The notes: generated from the sequence alone by a model not told the origin. DNA of 64,000 nucleotides from Pictodentalium vernedei (GCA_031216915.1 CM062291.1:36088484-36152483); one strand, 5' to 3'; counted from the stretch's first letter, positions 55,901 to 59,843 are shown. Numbers and translations: made by a program.

Positions 55901-57927
55901 GTACCCAGAAAGAACCACTGAGCAACAACAAGCAACTGTCAGACTCCCCAATGTACTAACTCCACTCAAGCAGGGTTAGCATTGGTTGAAGACAAGTGCA
56001 CCATCTACGTACACAGTGCCTTCATGTGGGCAATCAGACTCAAGGATATGAGAAGATTAATTCAATTCTTCTTTCAAAACCAACAAACTCACAATGTTAC
56101 AGCATCGACATAGACTTCTGATTTCATTCCTACATTAGACGTGTTGGGAATGATATTTTCTGTAATGAGCTATTTGATGTTAATTGTGTGATAATCAGAA
56201 TTCTCATACATCCATCTACATTCAGGTAGAACAAGCTTTCATTACACGCCTTTTCTATGAAATCCTCATTTACAGCAACACTAAACCATGTGGAAAATGA
56301 AAATCTGTTCCGCACATATGTGCAGAACGGAAATCGTTGATGAACTATTTTTATAAAGAAGCGCAAAATTTCACTCGAATTTTGTACAAATCATGCACTG
56401 CAATTACAATTTGAATCACTAGTGATAGCTAAAAATGGTCCCGTGAGTTCCAATGTGTTCTATGTGCCAGTAGGCACATAGAACACATTGGAACTCTGGG
56501 GACGAAATAGTAACACAGGTTCCCCTCGCAGATTTGGTTGGCGATAAAATGTGTTCCTTTTGTTGATAATTGTCAAATGAATTGTGCAGTGTCCTTCTAA
56601 TAATTGTTTTTATAGACGTGAAGGCATGTAATAAACACAGAACGACACGTGTGTGAATGGGTTAATTGACATGGCACTTGTGCCATCACACACATGTGTC
56701 GTTCTATGTATGTTTTGACCAAATAGGTGTGCAAGGTCGATTGTGCCCACAAGGACTATGCTTCTTCTTAAAATAAGTTTCACTGTTTGTGGTGGGGTGG
56801 GTGTGCTCACTGGCTAGAGACTTGGACTTTAAACTGAAATTTTGACAATTCGATCCTGACCAGCAGTTACTACCTTGTGACCTTTGGTAGGGCACTTAAT
56901 CCCTGATTGCCCATCTGGAGGCACAGTGGTCAGGGATGTGGCTAGAGGGTTTCAGCTGGGGGTGCCACCAGTGTAAATTCCAACTGTGAGTGGTTTCGAT
57001 AGGTGGTTGCACTGCAGCGCTGGGTGACATCTTTTAACCCTTTACCCAACGAATCGCCCACATCCGCCCGCGTAATATGCAAATACAGCTGCTGAAAAAA
57101 TATTACTTTTTGAAAAATTTCAACAAAACCATATCATGTGACCCCTCTTTGGAACGAGCTCGTTGAGCTCGTTCCAAAGAGGGGTCACATGATATGGTTT
57201 TGTTGAAAATTTTTGACCAGGGGCAACTGCATTGTGTCCTTGGACAAGGCACTTAATCCTGATTGTCCACATGGGGGTATGATGGTGCTGTGCACTAAGG
57301 TGTACTGCACATCGAAGGTCACTTTCCATCAACTAATGCTAACCCTGCATGTGCAGAGTTATGTTGGGGAGTCTGACAGTTGCTTGCTGCTGCTCAGTGG
57401 TTAACTCTGGGTACTCTGGCTTCCTCCACCCATAAAAACTGTCTGACACGAAGTGATCCTGGATGTCAGAAGAACACAAAAAAAATCTGGTCACTTCAGA
57501 TCTTCAGTTTGAGGCTAACCCTTTACTCAATGCTCAAGATATCAACATTTTGTATTTTAATTATTTCTAATTAAATTAATTAATTAAATTAATTTTAATT
57601 ATATTTTTTCTTCACATTTTTCAAACAATTTCAACAAAACCAACCATGTGACCTCTCCTTGGAACGAGCTTGATGAGTTCGTTCCTATGAGATGTCACAT
57701 GATATGTGTTGAAATATTTTGAAAAATAATTTTTTTTAACTGCTCAGATTGTCAGTTAGGTTGGCAGTTGTGGTCAATTCATTAGACAAAGGGTTAAAAA
57801 CAATTTTAATCAAGATAAACTACATTAATGAAAACTTTTATTATAAGCTGTTGTAATACTTTCAGATAGATTTTGTTGTTGAGTCTCATCCTGCCTATTC
57901 TGAGGCCTTACGTATTTCCAGTGAGAG
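19741..57927 (+). CDS. FGGY: FGGY carbohydrate kinase domain-containing protein, nine exons, C-terminus outside window
   Basis: Coding exons are 19741-19917, 26553-26670, 32633-32784, 34988-35076, 39542-39669, 42905-43033, 49162-49262, 54885-54992 and 57866-57927. They total 1,064 nt, join in phase without stops and give about 354 residues. The order of conserved blocks follows animal FGGY. First comes the N-terminal [13 protein letters not shown] phosphate motif, then [33 protein letters not shown] and SLCSLVCK. The catalytic IIDAH (Asp about residue 258), the ICGTSTCHM phosphate loop (about 289-297) and FVPGVWGPY follow. The family is ATP-dependent sugar kinases of the actin/hexokinase fold. 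Human FGGY (about 550 residues) and its yeast relative are reported to phosphorylate D-ribulose. The missing third, with most of the ATP-binding FGGY_C domain, must lie past 64000. All introns are filled with repeats. The assignment rests on remembered family sequence, not a search. Confidence 0.95.
19960..20621. mobile_element. hAT-like MITE with perfect 8-bp TSD, in FGGY intron 1
   Basis: Ends CAGTGCTCAAAATAA and TTATTTTGAGCCCTG. The perfect duplication CATTTGTT lies at 19952-19959 and 20622-20629. The hairpin near 20490-20535 is built on CAACTGCAGCCTAATAGGCTG. It is the inverted relative of 6630-7297 and starts only 42 bp after exon 1. Confidence 0.92.
20630..20830. repeat. three-copy direct repeat with CTGTCGGGGGGTAAGTCATTTG
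   Basis: The phrase GTCGGGG..AGTCATTTG.TATTG recurs at about 20642, 20692 and 20780, separated by T-rich spacers. Intronic. Confidence 0.75.
20850..21300. repeat. diverged intronic duplicate of 24070-24740
   Basis: It shares, in the same order, words such as ATGGCCCAAATG-like, TAGAATAAAGTT-like and TGTTAACC with the segment at 24500-24715. A hAT-like MITE follows both copies. Confidence 0.6.
21301..21554. mobile_element. hAT-like MITE (AAAATAAGCAGACTG type)
   Basis: Ends CAAGCCAGAAAATAAGCAGA and CTTATTTTCAGTCCTG. Near-perfect 8-bp duplication CCTCCATA / CCCCCATA. GATGCTACC hairpin in the left half. Confidence 0.88.
21639..21675. repeat. G-rich run
   Basis: Nearly pure G with scattered T and A. 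Potential G-quadruplex former on the sense strand of intron 1. Confidence 0.7.
21768..23739. mobile_element. TTAA/CCCTTTACC MITE, subfamily 1, split by a tandem-array element
   Basis: The left part (21768-21833) starts TTAACCCTTTACC and runs to CTAATTTTT. The right part (23528-23739) resumes with TTCATTTTC and carries the complete central palindrome and the GTTGGGTAAAGG end. Uninterrupted copies elsewhere show the two parts are adjacent. Confidence 0.85.
21834..23527 (+). repeat. 336-bp tandem array with terminal palindrome, copy 2
   Basis: Opens with the palindrome AGCTCAACTTTGACGAAGTC and inverse, then CCGTCGTCCGTCTGTCCGTA. Four units of 336 bp follow (AGATGGCTGCC at about 22022, 22358, 22694 and 23030). 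A non-repeated tail ends in AAGTTGAGCT. The plan of terminal palindrome, microsatellite and tandem core resembles Helitron-derived short elements. The inferred proteins are repeat shadows. Confidence 0.85.
24152..24495 (+). mobile_element. tRNA-derived SINE with 11-bp TSD
   Basis: Flanked by ATTTAGAGTGT at 24141-24151 and 24496-24506. The head has GTGGTAGACTG and the B box GAGTTCGATCCC. Tail AATAAATAAAT. The host sequence is the duplicated intronic segment. Confidence 0.88.
24746..24998. mobile_element. hAT-like MITE (AAAATAAGCAGACTG type) with perfect 8-bp TSD
   Basis: Ends CAAGCCAGAAAATAAGCAGA and CTTATTTTCAGGCCTG. Perfect duplication GCACTGTT at 24738-24745 and 24999-25006. Central GATGCTACCCTGCACAGCAG hairpin. 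Confidence 0.92.
25305..25544. mobile_element. TTAA/CCCTTTACC MITE, subfamily 1
   Basis: TTAA at both edges. Central palindrome with GGTCATAGCCTATG-type arms meeting near AACAAGCTTGATGCGCTCGTT, somewhat eroded. Confidence 0.85.
25549..26552. other. rest of FGGY intron 1, nothing recognised
   Basis: About 1 kb without known repeats. At 26370-26470 there is a short direct repeat (ACAACAAAACTTAAAACAGC and ACAAAACTTACAACAGC). The end, TTATTTTTTCAG, is a good polypyrimidine tract and acceptor. Confidence 0.6.
26553..26670 (+). CDS. FGGY: FGGY coding exon 2
   Basis: Residues 60-98 plus the first base of codon 99. Contains the strongly conserved [14 protein letters not shown] block of the first kinase domain. 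Acceptor TTTTTTCAG|AAAATT and donor GATG|GTAAGG, phase 1. Confidence 0.95.
26739..27104. mobile_element. TTAA/CCCTTTACC MITE, subfamily 2, with internal insertion
   Basis: TTAA-flanked ends CCCTTTACCCACC and TTAGGTAAAGGG. The central palindrome CCATATCATGTGACCCCCTC meets at GGAATGAGCTCATCGAGCTC. The right arm carries about 110 extra bases (near 26921-27030) with ATTGAATTTGGTTTCCATCC, the core word of the tandem array at 28170-29385. Confidence 0.82.
27406..27768 (-). mobile_element. tRNA-derived SINE, best-preserved copy, 13-bp TSD
   Basis: The 13-bp duplication TCTTGTACTTTTA lies at 27393-27405 and 27769-27781. The minus-strand head has an intact A box (TGGCTCAGTTGGTAGAGG) and B box (GGTTCGAATCCC), which would direct RNA polymerase III. 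The tail is an ATAAATAAATAAAT run. Antisense to FGGY, in intron 2. Confidence 0.92.
27785..28169. other. intron 2, nothing recognised
   Basis: No exon or shared repeat seen. Confidence 0.5.
28170..29385. repeat. tandem array, about 150-bp unit in a higher-order pattern
   Basis: Bounded by GCCCCCAAGAGAAGC at left and GCCCCCAAGAGACTT at right. Each unit has TTGAATTTGGTTTCCATCCA, ATAACTAATGAATACTG and GTCTAGAGGAAGCTTCC. The segments 28790-29045 and 29080-29340 are almost identical, a recent duplication of a two-unit block. The left edge carries GTCCGTCTGTTGTCCGTCGT. Confidence 0.85.
29525..29680 (+). pseudogene. Penelope-like reverse transcriptase fragment
   Basis: A 51-codon open segment encodes [17 protein letters not shown] followed by [15 protein letters not shown]. 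The pattern INFLD..., then G.L.T..YRKPT, is typical of the C-terminal part of Penelope-type reverse transcriptases, and I assign it on that pattern alone. It ends at TAG 29678. Possible further decayed sequence runs to about 29830. Non-functional. Confidence 0.65.
29800..30425. mobile_element. repeat element split by a SINE
   Basis: The left part (GCATAAATTAATTTCC... GAAACAAACTTGACTCAAA) and right part (a palindrome with TAGCAACAACTAACG arms, 30330-30400) are shared with 14618-16265. The SINE at 29937-30307 sits between them. Confidence 0.7.
29937..30307 (+). mobile_element. tRNA-derived SINE with perfect 12-bp TSD
   Basis: Perfect duplication ACATCTTAACAG at 29925-29936 and 30308-30319. Head GGTAGCTCAGTGGTAGACTG and B box AAGTTCGATCCCC. 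The tail ends in AATAAATGCATATAAATAAA. Same orientation as FGGY. Confidence 0.92.
30426..31303. other. intron 2, nothing recognised
   Basis: AT-rich, with scattered short ORFs that lack similarity or splice context. Confidence 0.5.
31310..31745. mobile_element. hAT-like MITE (CAGGCCTGGC ends), intact, 6-bp TSD
   Basis: Ends CAGGCCTGGCATTCTGAAAA and GAAAATGCCAGGCCTG. Flanked by TTTGGG at 31304-31309 and 31746-31751. Internal hairpin with CCCCTCCCTCACCTCTGGGCC arms. It serves as the empty site for 6546-7652. Confidence 0.9.
32037..32660 (+). repeat. 46-bp tandem array of the exon 3 splice junction, 13 copies
   Basis: Each unit is 18 nt of intron end (TATGTTTTGTATTGACAG) plus 28 nt of exon 3 start (through GATAATCAGTGGAATATT). 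GATAATCAGTGG begins at 32083 and recurs every 46 bp to 32635, an exact 12-period run. Only the last copy continues into the rest of exon 3. Upstream acceptors would be out of frame and meet TGA within the next unit, so their use in full should be harmful. Confidence 0.95.
32633..32784 (+). CDS. FGGY: FGGY coding exon 3
   Basis: Completes codon 99 and encodes to residue 149. Contains [10 protein letters not shown], matching the conserved WxDxR sugar-side block, and [18 protein letters not shown]. Acceptor TTTTGACAG|CC (the last of 13 near-identical acceptors) and donor AAG|GTAAGT, phase 0. The first 28 nt are shared with the upstream tandem units. Confidence 0.94.
32997..33250. mobile_element. 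hAT-like MITE (AAAATAAGCAGACTG type)
   Basis: Ends CAAGCCAGAAAATAAGCAGA and CTTATTTTCAGGCCTG. Near-perfect 8-bp duplication TTGATAAT / TTGATAAC. GATGCTACCCTGCACAGCAG hairpin. Confidence 0.9.
33310..33832 (+). repeat. three-copy 135-bp repeat ending in an ACAG microsatellite
   Basis: Starts at GGGTTACCCGGCGTTGCTC. Three units with TTTTGGTGCCCC and CCTAGTAGACC follow, then a run of ACAG repeats (33760-33810). The core-plus-microsatellite plan resembles Helitron-derived short elements. The ends were not determined. Confidence 0.7.
33838..34130 (+). repeat. 40-bp tandem satellite, 7 copies
   Basis: The word CTTCCCAGTTAGCCGGACTC recurs at 33881, 33921 and 33961, then with slight length changes to about 34110. 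Intron 3. Confidence 0.88.
34300..34649. mobile_element. Tigger/pogo-like MITE, right end lost
   Basis: Starts TA|CAGTGGAGCCCAATTAATTG and carries the TTTGACAGAGCTC core. It stops at GTTAATTGTATACTC, where a SINE fragment begins. Full copies are at 42035, 49314 and 52609. Confidence 0.8.
34650..34860 (+). mobile_element. SINE with internal deletion
   Basis: The head GTGGCTCAGTAGGTAGAGGT joins directly to the late body (ATGTCTTCAACC), so the B box and middle are missing. The 3' end has CCGGGTACTCCGGCTTC-like text and AATAAATGAA. Confidence 0.75.
34988..35076 (+). CDS. FGGY: FGGY coding exon 4
   Basis: Residues 150-178 and two bases of codon 179. Encodes the conserved [16 protein letters not shown] block. 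Acceptor GTATTTTAG|AAAATT and donor TCAAG|GTGAGT, phase 2. Confidence 0.95.
35089..35335. mobile_element. decayed TTAA-type element (AGAGTGCTAAG ends)
   Basis: Shares GAGTGCTAAGTTATTTTTGG, GGGGGAGTGCC and GCCCAAATATGGGCTTCC with the composite at 54341-54792. It starts about 13 bp after exon 4. Ends are degraded. Confidence 0.6.
35336..35967. other. intron 4, nothing recognised
   Basis: No exon or repeat shared with the window. Confidence 0.5.
35972..36218. mobile_element. TTAA/CCCTTTACC MITE, subfamily 1
   Basis: Ends CCCTTTACCTAACATG and GTTGGGTAAAGG, flanked by TTAA and by a final ATTAA. Central palindrome at GGAACGAGCTCGACGAGCTTG. Confidence 0.85.
36264..36424. repeat. long near-perfect palindrome
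   Basis: Arms ATGATAATGTGCATGTCCT and its complement. Inner arms GGTGTCCAAAAATGGGATC. Centre CGCCGGCAAAGCCGGC. No second copy was seen in the window. Confidence 0.85.
36425..37855. other. intron 4, no gene recognised
   Basis: Contains scattered short ORFs and a C-rich repeat-like segment (36650-36800). No shared element ends. Confidence 0.45.
37861..38012. repeat. long near-perfect palindrome
   Basis: Inner arms GTTGACTACGCCCATATAGT and GCCCAGTGAGGTGGTGTAGT pair around CCGCCGCGAAGCGG. The outer AAGGAATAGTGCATG pairs imperfectly. Confidence 0.88.
38138..38247. repeat. palindrome with CTGACGTCAGTTTCTGG arms
   Basis: Arms of about 50 bp pair with few mismatches around CTCTATTAGAG. Outer words CTGCTTCTATATTGATAACA and inverse. 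Confidence 0.88.
38248..39063. other. intron 4, nothing recognised
   Basis: Repeated words such as CAGAGTGGATACAGAT (38410, 38628) suggest an old duplication. No gene. Confidence 0.45.
39068..39309. mobile_element. TTAA/CCCTTTACC MITE, subfamily 1
   Basis: TTAA at both edges. Central palindrome around CATTGGAATGGGCTCAACGAG. Confidence 0.85.
39357..39514. repeat. palindrome just upstream of exon 5
   Basis: Arms TTGACTGGACTGGTTACGTG and inverse, then AAATAATTCAT. Centre ACTTGTGCGCATTCGCACA. It ends about 28 bp before the exon 5 acceptor, so any branch point must lie in it or in the last 28 bases. Confidence 0.85.
39542..39669 (+). CDS. FGGY: FGGY coding exon 5
   Basis: Completes R179, encodes residues 180-221 and starts codon 222. 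Carries [14 protein letters not shown] and [19 protein letters not shown], both closely matching the family. Acceptor CATTCTCCCAG|G and donor ATTG|GTGAGT, phase 1. Confidence 0.95.
40000..41366. repeat. segment with inverted GATATTTTACCCAAACC ends
   Basis: The left edge (40025-40100) has GATATTTCACCC and GATATTTTACCCAAACCATT. The right edge (41245-41365) has three inverted copies, GATGGTTTGGGTAAAATATC. The interior holds a fragment related to the CCCTTTACC palindromes (about 40140-40270), a possible coding remnant and two copies of a TTTATTTTGGAT segment (40950, 41040). Confidence 0.5.
40345..40790 (-). pseudogene. possible decayed coding fragment, unidentified
   Basis: The minus strand gives short protein-like stretches in shifting frames: [19 protein letters not shown], then [10 protein letters not shown], then [18 protein letters not shown] followed by a stop. 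The composition is amphipathic and less AT-rich than the intron. I do not recognise the family. A retrocopy remnant or captured transposon cargo are both possible. Confidence 0.3.
41771..41950. mobile_element. hAT-like MITE inside the exon 6 array, right end lost
   Basis: Starts CAAGTCTGGAAGTAGACTGC and follows the AAAATAAGCAGACTG family through GGTGATGAAACCCTGC to AGCCCATG. The left array unit breaks at CGCCCACCAT. Array sequence resumes as CACCAGGCACAACATGTG. Confidence 0.75.
42035..42464. mobile_element. Tigger/pogo-like MITE inside the exon 6 array, TA TSD
   Basis: Ends CAGTGAAGCCCACTCAATTG and AGAGGATTATACTG, with TA on both sides (42033-42034, 42465-42466). Core TTGACAGAGCTCTATGAGCTC hairpin. 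It ends 14 bp before the first clean exon 6 acceptor. Confidence 0.9.
42905..43033 (+). CDS. FGGY: FGGY coding exon 6
   Basis: Completes G222, encodes residues 223-264 and starts codon 265. Includes [19 protein letters not shown] and [11 protein letters not shown], whose Asp (about 258) corresponds to the catalytic base of the family. Acceptor TATTTCAG|GC and donor ATAG|GTTAGT, phase 1. Length relative to human FGGY supports this last acceptor as the ancestral one. The five upstream acceptors would add 28, 56, 84, 112 or 142 residues in frame. Confidence 0.94.
43281..43520. mobile_element. TTAA/CCCTTTACC MITE, subfamily 2
   Basis: Ends CCCTTTACCCAACG and CGTTGGGTAAAGGG, flanked by TTAA. Central palindrome around GGAACGAGCTTGGCGAGCTCG. 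Confidence 0.88.
43967..44637. mobile_element. hAT-like MITE with perfect 6-bp TSD, inside the 180-bp array
   Basis: Ends CAGGCTTGTCATTTTGAAAA and CCTCAAAATGACAAGCCTG. GGAATA at 43961-43966 and 44638-44643. Internal inverted blocks AGTACGTGGAGAGTG and inverse, plus a core hairpin GGATCTCCGGGTTTAACCCG. Confidence 0.9.
45050..46575. mobile_element. 1.5-kb element, long form
   Basis: Left end AGAATGACACTTGCGTGTGG, then TCTATAAAAACAATTATTAG. Right end AACGGATTTTCATTTTCTGC, then TTTAGTGTTGC. Both end regions occur, inverted and close together, at 56130-56710. The interior has a palindrome at 45345-45455 (AAGGAATGATC arms). It also has open frames at 45837-46037 and 46123-46362 that I do not recognise. 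Confidence 0.6.
46850..47510. mobile_element. composite repeat carrying a CCCTTTACC MITE, subfamily 2
   Basis: The flanks GGGATGTGGCAACAGTGG and CAGTGCTGCAGTGCAACCAC recur in reverse at 56936-57030. The MITE itself spans about 47180-47402, with central palindrome GACCCCTCTTTGGAACGAGC and inverse. Poly-C run at 47478-47491. Confidence 0.75.
47615..47745. repeat. long imperfect palindrome
   Basis: Arms ATTACTACAACAGT and ACTGTTGTAGTAAT. Inner GTGTTGTTGTATTCTGCC. Same plan as 11288-11450 (CTCGTCAAC near the centre in both). Confidence 0.8.
47746..48667. other. intron 6, nothing recognised
   Basis: A short match to the 180-bp unit occurs near 48507 (AAAGACTTATGCTGATGTTT). No gene. Confidence 0.45.
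48668..49074. mobile_element. MITE, TAGGCCT ends, second copy
   Basis: Full-length relative of 4851-5251 with the same ends and the GCAAGAAGGCTTTGCAATGC hairpin. It ends 87 bp before exon 7. Confidence 0.85.
49162..49262 (+). CDS. FGGY: FGGY coding exon 7
   Basis: Completes G265 and encodes residues 266-298. Ends with [11 protein letters not shown], the second phosphate-binding loop of the kinase (GTST at about 291-294). The preceding [18 protein letters not shown] corresponds to the variable stretch before that loop. Acceptor TATTTTACAAG|GT and donor GGCA|GTAAGT, phase 0. Confidence 0.94.
49314..49743. mobile_element. Tigger/pogo-like MITE, intact, TA TSD
   Basis: Ends CAATAGAATCCTCTTAATTG and AATTAAGTGGGCTCCACTG with TA on both sides. 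Core hairpin GACAGAGCTCATAGAGCTCTG. It starts 51 bp after exon 7 and gives the empty site for the insertion seen in 52609-53273. Confidence 0.92.
49746..50212. other. intron 7, nothing recognised
   Basis: The words GGGACACTC and GGGACACAC recur at 49918-49990. No gene. Confidence 0.45.
50214..50400. mobile_element. diverged CCCTTTACC MITE fragment
   Basis: Starts AACCCTTTACTGAACGC. The palindrome arms TTTTTGCTTCCAAAACATAG and inverse are a distinct sequence variant, and the right end is missing. Confidence 0.65.
50401..51214. other. intron 7, nothing recognised
   Basis: No exon or element ends seen. Confidence 0.45.
51217..51653. mobile_element. two CCCTTTACC MITEs fused head to tail (subfamily 2 then 1)
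   Basis: A subfamily 2 copy runs from ACCCTTTACCCAATGCAGAT to GTGGGCGG. It passes directly into a subfamily 1 copy starting TTTTACCCAACGTAACGG and ending GTAAAGGG|TTAA. The terminal parts between them are missing, as expected from recombination or deletion between similar ends. Confidence 0.8.
51815..51905. mobile_element. CCCTTTACC MITE fragment
   Basis: Core words CATTGGAATGAACTTAAGTA and AATGAGAGGTCATAAGGTAT survive. Ends lost. Confidence 0.55.
52121..52478 (+). mobile_element. tRNA-derived SINE, full length
   Basis: A box GTGGCTCAGTTGGTAGAGG. B box slightly changed (GTTTGAATCCC). Tail AATAAATAAATAAAAT. Imperfect flanking repeat ATTTGTTG at about 52113 and TATTTGTTG at 52479. Confidence 0.85.
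52609..53273. mobile_element. Tigger/pogo-like MITE split by a CCCTTTACC MITE
   Basis: Ends CAGTAGAATCCTCTTAATTG and CAATTAAGTGGGCTCCACTG with TA on both sides. Same core as 49314-49743. Interrupted at a TTAA by the element at 52898-53128. Confidence 0.93.
52898..53128. mobile_element. TTAA/CCCTTTACC MITE, subfamily 2, with proven TTAA duplication
   Basis: CCCTTTACCCAATG to TTGGGTAAAGGG, with TTAA at 52894-52897 and 53129-53132. The host MITE copies at 49314 and 42035 have ACAATTAACAGGAG or close variants with a single TTAA at this point, so the insertion duplicated TTAA. With CCCTTT ends this fits piggyBac-type transposition. Confidence 0.93.
53280..53690. repeat. degenerate repeats with GACTAACCCTGTGCA
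   Basis: The phrase CTAA(C/T)CCTGTGCATTG recurs at roughly 53320, 53430, 53500, 53590 and 53650. A related pair is at 63520-63600. Unit about 80-130 bp, irregular. Confidence 0.6.
53695..53800. mobile_element. CCCTTTACC MITE fragment
   Basis: The end TTTACCCAACGTAATGGCCA and the core GACCCCTCATTGGAATGG remain. Confidence 0.6.
54205..54336. mobile_element. MITE, ATAACATGA type, diverged
   Basis: AATAATAACAACATGACTTT at left and AAATCACATTATTGTA at right, with GGATTAGCAGCCC inside. Confidence 0.6.
54341..54792. mobile_element. overlapping TTAA/CTGGT elements
   Basis: TTAACTGGTTGGGTGCTGGAA begins at about 54341 and TTAACTGGTAGAGTGCTG at about 54433. CTCTACCAGTTAA occurs twice on the right (about 54680 and 54790). 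The central hairpin TTACAATTTATGGGAGAGTGC and inverse (54496-54548) is shared. This appears to be one copy nested in another of the same family. Confidence 0.7.
54885..54992 (+). CDS. FGGY: FGGY coding exon 8
   Basis: Residues 299-334, including [20 protein letters not shown] and [11 protein letters not shown], which match the segment after the second phosphate loop in animal FGGY. Acceptor TTTATTTAG|CTG and donor TTG|GTAAGT, phase 0. Exactly 36 codons. Confidence 0.95.
55025..55277. mobile_element. hAT-like MITE (AAAATAAGCAGACTG type), inverted copy
   Basis: Ends CAGGCCTGAAAATAAG and CTTATTTTCTGGCTTG. Near-perfect 8-bp duplication AGAGGATC / AGAAGATC. It begins 32 bp after exon 8. Confidence 0.9.
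55278..55795. other. intron 8, fragment of a CCCTTTACC MITE only
   Basis: At about 55465-55600, TAATGACCCCCTCATTTGAAC and TATGTTTTTGAGACAAAAAA are remains of the palindrome. Otherwise nothing recognised. Confidence 0.5.
55796..56045 (-). mobile_element. SINE fragment
   Basis: AT-rich tail at left, then TTTTACAGATAGAGGAAGCC and GCAGGGTTAGCATTGGTTG. The tRNA-like head is missing. Confidence 0.75.
56125..56710. mobile_element. short relative of the 1.5-kb element at 45050
   Basis: Contains inverted matches to both ends of that element: AGCAACACTAAACCATG and CAGAACGGAAATC near 56270-56340, then TTCTAATAATTGTTTTTATA near 56595. Also a palindrome at 56425-56505 (AGTTCCAATGTGTTCTATG arms) and terminal ACACGTGTGTG / CACACATGTGT words. 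Confidence 0.6.
56785..57450 (+). mobile_element. two SINE pieces separated by a CCCTTTACC-bearing composite
   Basis: The first piece (56785-56935) has the tRNA-like head with a B box variant ATTCGATCCTG. The second piece (57215-57450) restarts at GCAACTGCATTGTGTCCTTG and runs to the 3' body. Between them, 56936-57212 is the reverse of the composite at 46850-47510, including a MITE with TTAACCCTTTACCCAACG at left and no right end. Confidence 0.7.
57521..57793. mobile_element. CCCTTTACC MITE, subfamily 2, diverged
   Basis: Left CTAACCCTTTACTCAATG and right GACAAAGGGTTAA. Core CTTGGAACGAGCTTGATGAG. An extra AATTAATTAAATTAATT run in the left arm. It ends about 70 bp before exon 9. Confidence 0.75.
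57866..57927 (+). CDS. FGGY: FGGY coding exon 9, last one in the window
   Basis: Residues 335-354 and two bases of codon 355. Encodes [20 protein letters not shown], aligning with the IDHMVQGHAAF region of the human protein. Acceptor ATACTTTCAG|ATA and donor GAGAG|GTGAGT, phase 2. The gene is therefore open to the right. No later exon was recognised up to 64000. Confidence 0.93.
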
Positions 57928-58075
57928 GTGAGTTTTTTGTCAACTTTGTTCAGATTCAAGCCCCAGGGGAATTGTTATTTGTGTGAAGTTTTCTTATGTT
58001 AAAGAGAATCAAAATAGCCCATACAGCTGTATTGGTTGCCCTTCAGGCACCACATAATGGTAAAATAATTCTTAA

Positions 58076-58310
58076 CTGGTTGAATGGTAGAGGGCACTAT
58101 CAGGGCTTTCACAAAATTGAAGGTACCAGAGCAAAAGCCAATATTTTCCTTGCTCATGTTTCATTCAAACGCAAATAACATTTTGTTCAAATAAATTTGT
58201 TTTATTACAACTTATTGGAGAGTGCCTTTGGGCACTCTCCAATAATTTGAAATCAAACAAATTTCGAATAACAACTTCAGACCACCAAAAATAATCTAGC
58301 CCTCAACCAG
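58076..58310. mobile_element. TTAA-flanked MITE (CTGGTTGA ends), intact
   Basis: TTAA at 58072-58075 and 58311-58314. Ends CTGGTTGAATGG and CCTCAACCAG. Hairpin TTGGAGAGTGCCTTTGGGCAC. Empty-site relative of 840-1470. Confidence 0.9.
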
Positions 58311-58314
58311 TTAA

Positions 58315-59339
58315 AAAAAAGGAAAAATGATATTTCATCAGTCATGTACGTGACACAGTGTTCTGTTTTTGAACACATAAATTACAACACTTTGATTACA
58401 AAAGTGAACCAATAATTTTGTTTGTATCACAACTTTGACTTCATTGTGATCCCATCCAAATTCTTTGTCTGCTTTCTTCTCTGCAGCCAGTGTTGCATGC
58501 TGTCAGGTACCAATTTAGCTAACTGCACTAAAACTTCTGATTTGGCGCCAAAAAATCTTCGTTGGCTAAAACTTTTACACCAAAAAAGTTCTTTTCACTT
58601 GCATCAGCGAAGAGAATGATCGATGGCGAAACATTCAAAAACAAATATTTTATTAGGTCTAGTACAAGAAAATTGTCAGATGGCAATAAAGATAGAACCA
58701 TTACTGATTTTCATGACTTTGTTAGTAAGGTGTCAGAAATAGTGTTTGGACAAACTTTTAACAGGAATTGTCAGTGCAATTCAATTTTCAATTCAAATCA
58801 ATATTATTTTTTGCAAGAAATGTACCATAATAGTGTACAATAAATTGGATAGCATGTGGGAATTACAAATAATGATATTTATCCCATAAATGACCGTTTA
58901 TTTGAACAATAAAGGCCTTAGATAAATTTTTGCTTTATTCACCTAGTTGGGTGATAAATTTTCCCCACAGGTTTAACACTGAAAAAATTTAGTCCGCTAG
59001 TAGCGACGGACTTGTTGACCTCTGGCCTCTACCACATTTGTCTAGCCTAATTAATAGTTTGATTGTTGATTTCTTTTAATCTTTTTGAAAGTATTACAGA
59101 ATGCCAGTAGAAAACACCACCCACTGCTCATATAATAAAGTATTTTTGCAAGTTTAGCTCAAGTTTGTAGGGGAATTATTTTTAGACAGAAATGTATTAC
59201 TGCGGCTTGTTTATTTTTTCCAATTTTGCTGGTCGAGCGAATTGGACCAATGTGCTCCTCATTTCTCGCTGTGTTTTGTAGCGAATTAATGCACAATTTT
59301 GCCGCAACTGCCCTGTAGAAGGTTTGTGAGATAAACAAA
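58315..59339. other. presumed FGGY intron 9, no recognised feature
   Basis: An open frame of 93 codons at 58562-58843 starts MAKTFTPKKFFSLASAKRM. I do not recognise it, and the first part has the low-complexity look of intron sequence. It could be a fragment of an unknown element. Confidence 0.35.
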
Positions 59340-59480
59340 ATAAACGTATAGTGTTTTCAAGTAAAAAATTTATTCTACTCGTAGAATTAAGAATGAAACC
59401 GACTCGCCAGAGGCTCATCGGTTTCATTCTTAATCCTACTCGTAGAATAAATTTTTTACTTGAAAACACTATACGTTTAT
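59340..59480. repeat. 141-bp near-perfect palindrome
   Basis: Arms GTTTTCAAGTAAAAAATTTA and TTCTACTCGTAGAATTAAG with GAATGAAACCGA, centred near CGCCAGAGGCTC. About 60 bp per arm with very few mismatches. Confidence 0.9.
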
Positions 59481-59837
59481 TCTATATAAATAATCAAAAA
59501 ATATGTATTGATGCTGTGGGACAAGAATTACAAAGAGAGTGCATAGCCAGATTGGCTATCTACCTGCATTCGCTTTAATGTAAATCAGGTTCATCTCTAG
59601 TTGACCTGCAAACCACAAAAAAAATGTCTCATTTTAATAAATATTACTATTCGCTCTTTAAATCTTTAAAAGGGGGAATTGGCCAAATAAATTCATAAAG
59701 TCCTGAGTATCCATCGTTCTTTGTTCAATTGCTTCACCAGAAAAAAGAGCCAGAAGGCTTCTCACACAGGAGGCAACTATAATGTGGTGCGAGGCACAGC
59801 AGGGTGACAATCAATGATTCATCAAATATATTGAATG
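59481..59837. other. no recognised feature
   Basis: Nothing convincing seen on either strand. Confidence 0.45.
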
Positions 59838-59843
59838 ACAATA

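Noticed and set aside
58562-58843. 93-codon ORF as a real gene
   Set aside because: No similarity that I recognise, no splice signals and no support beyond being open.
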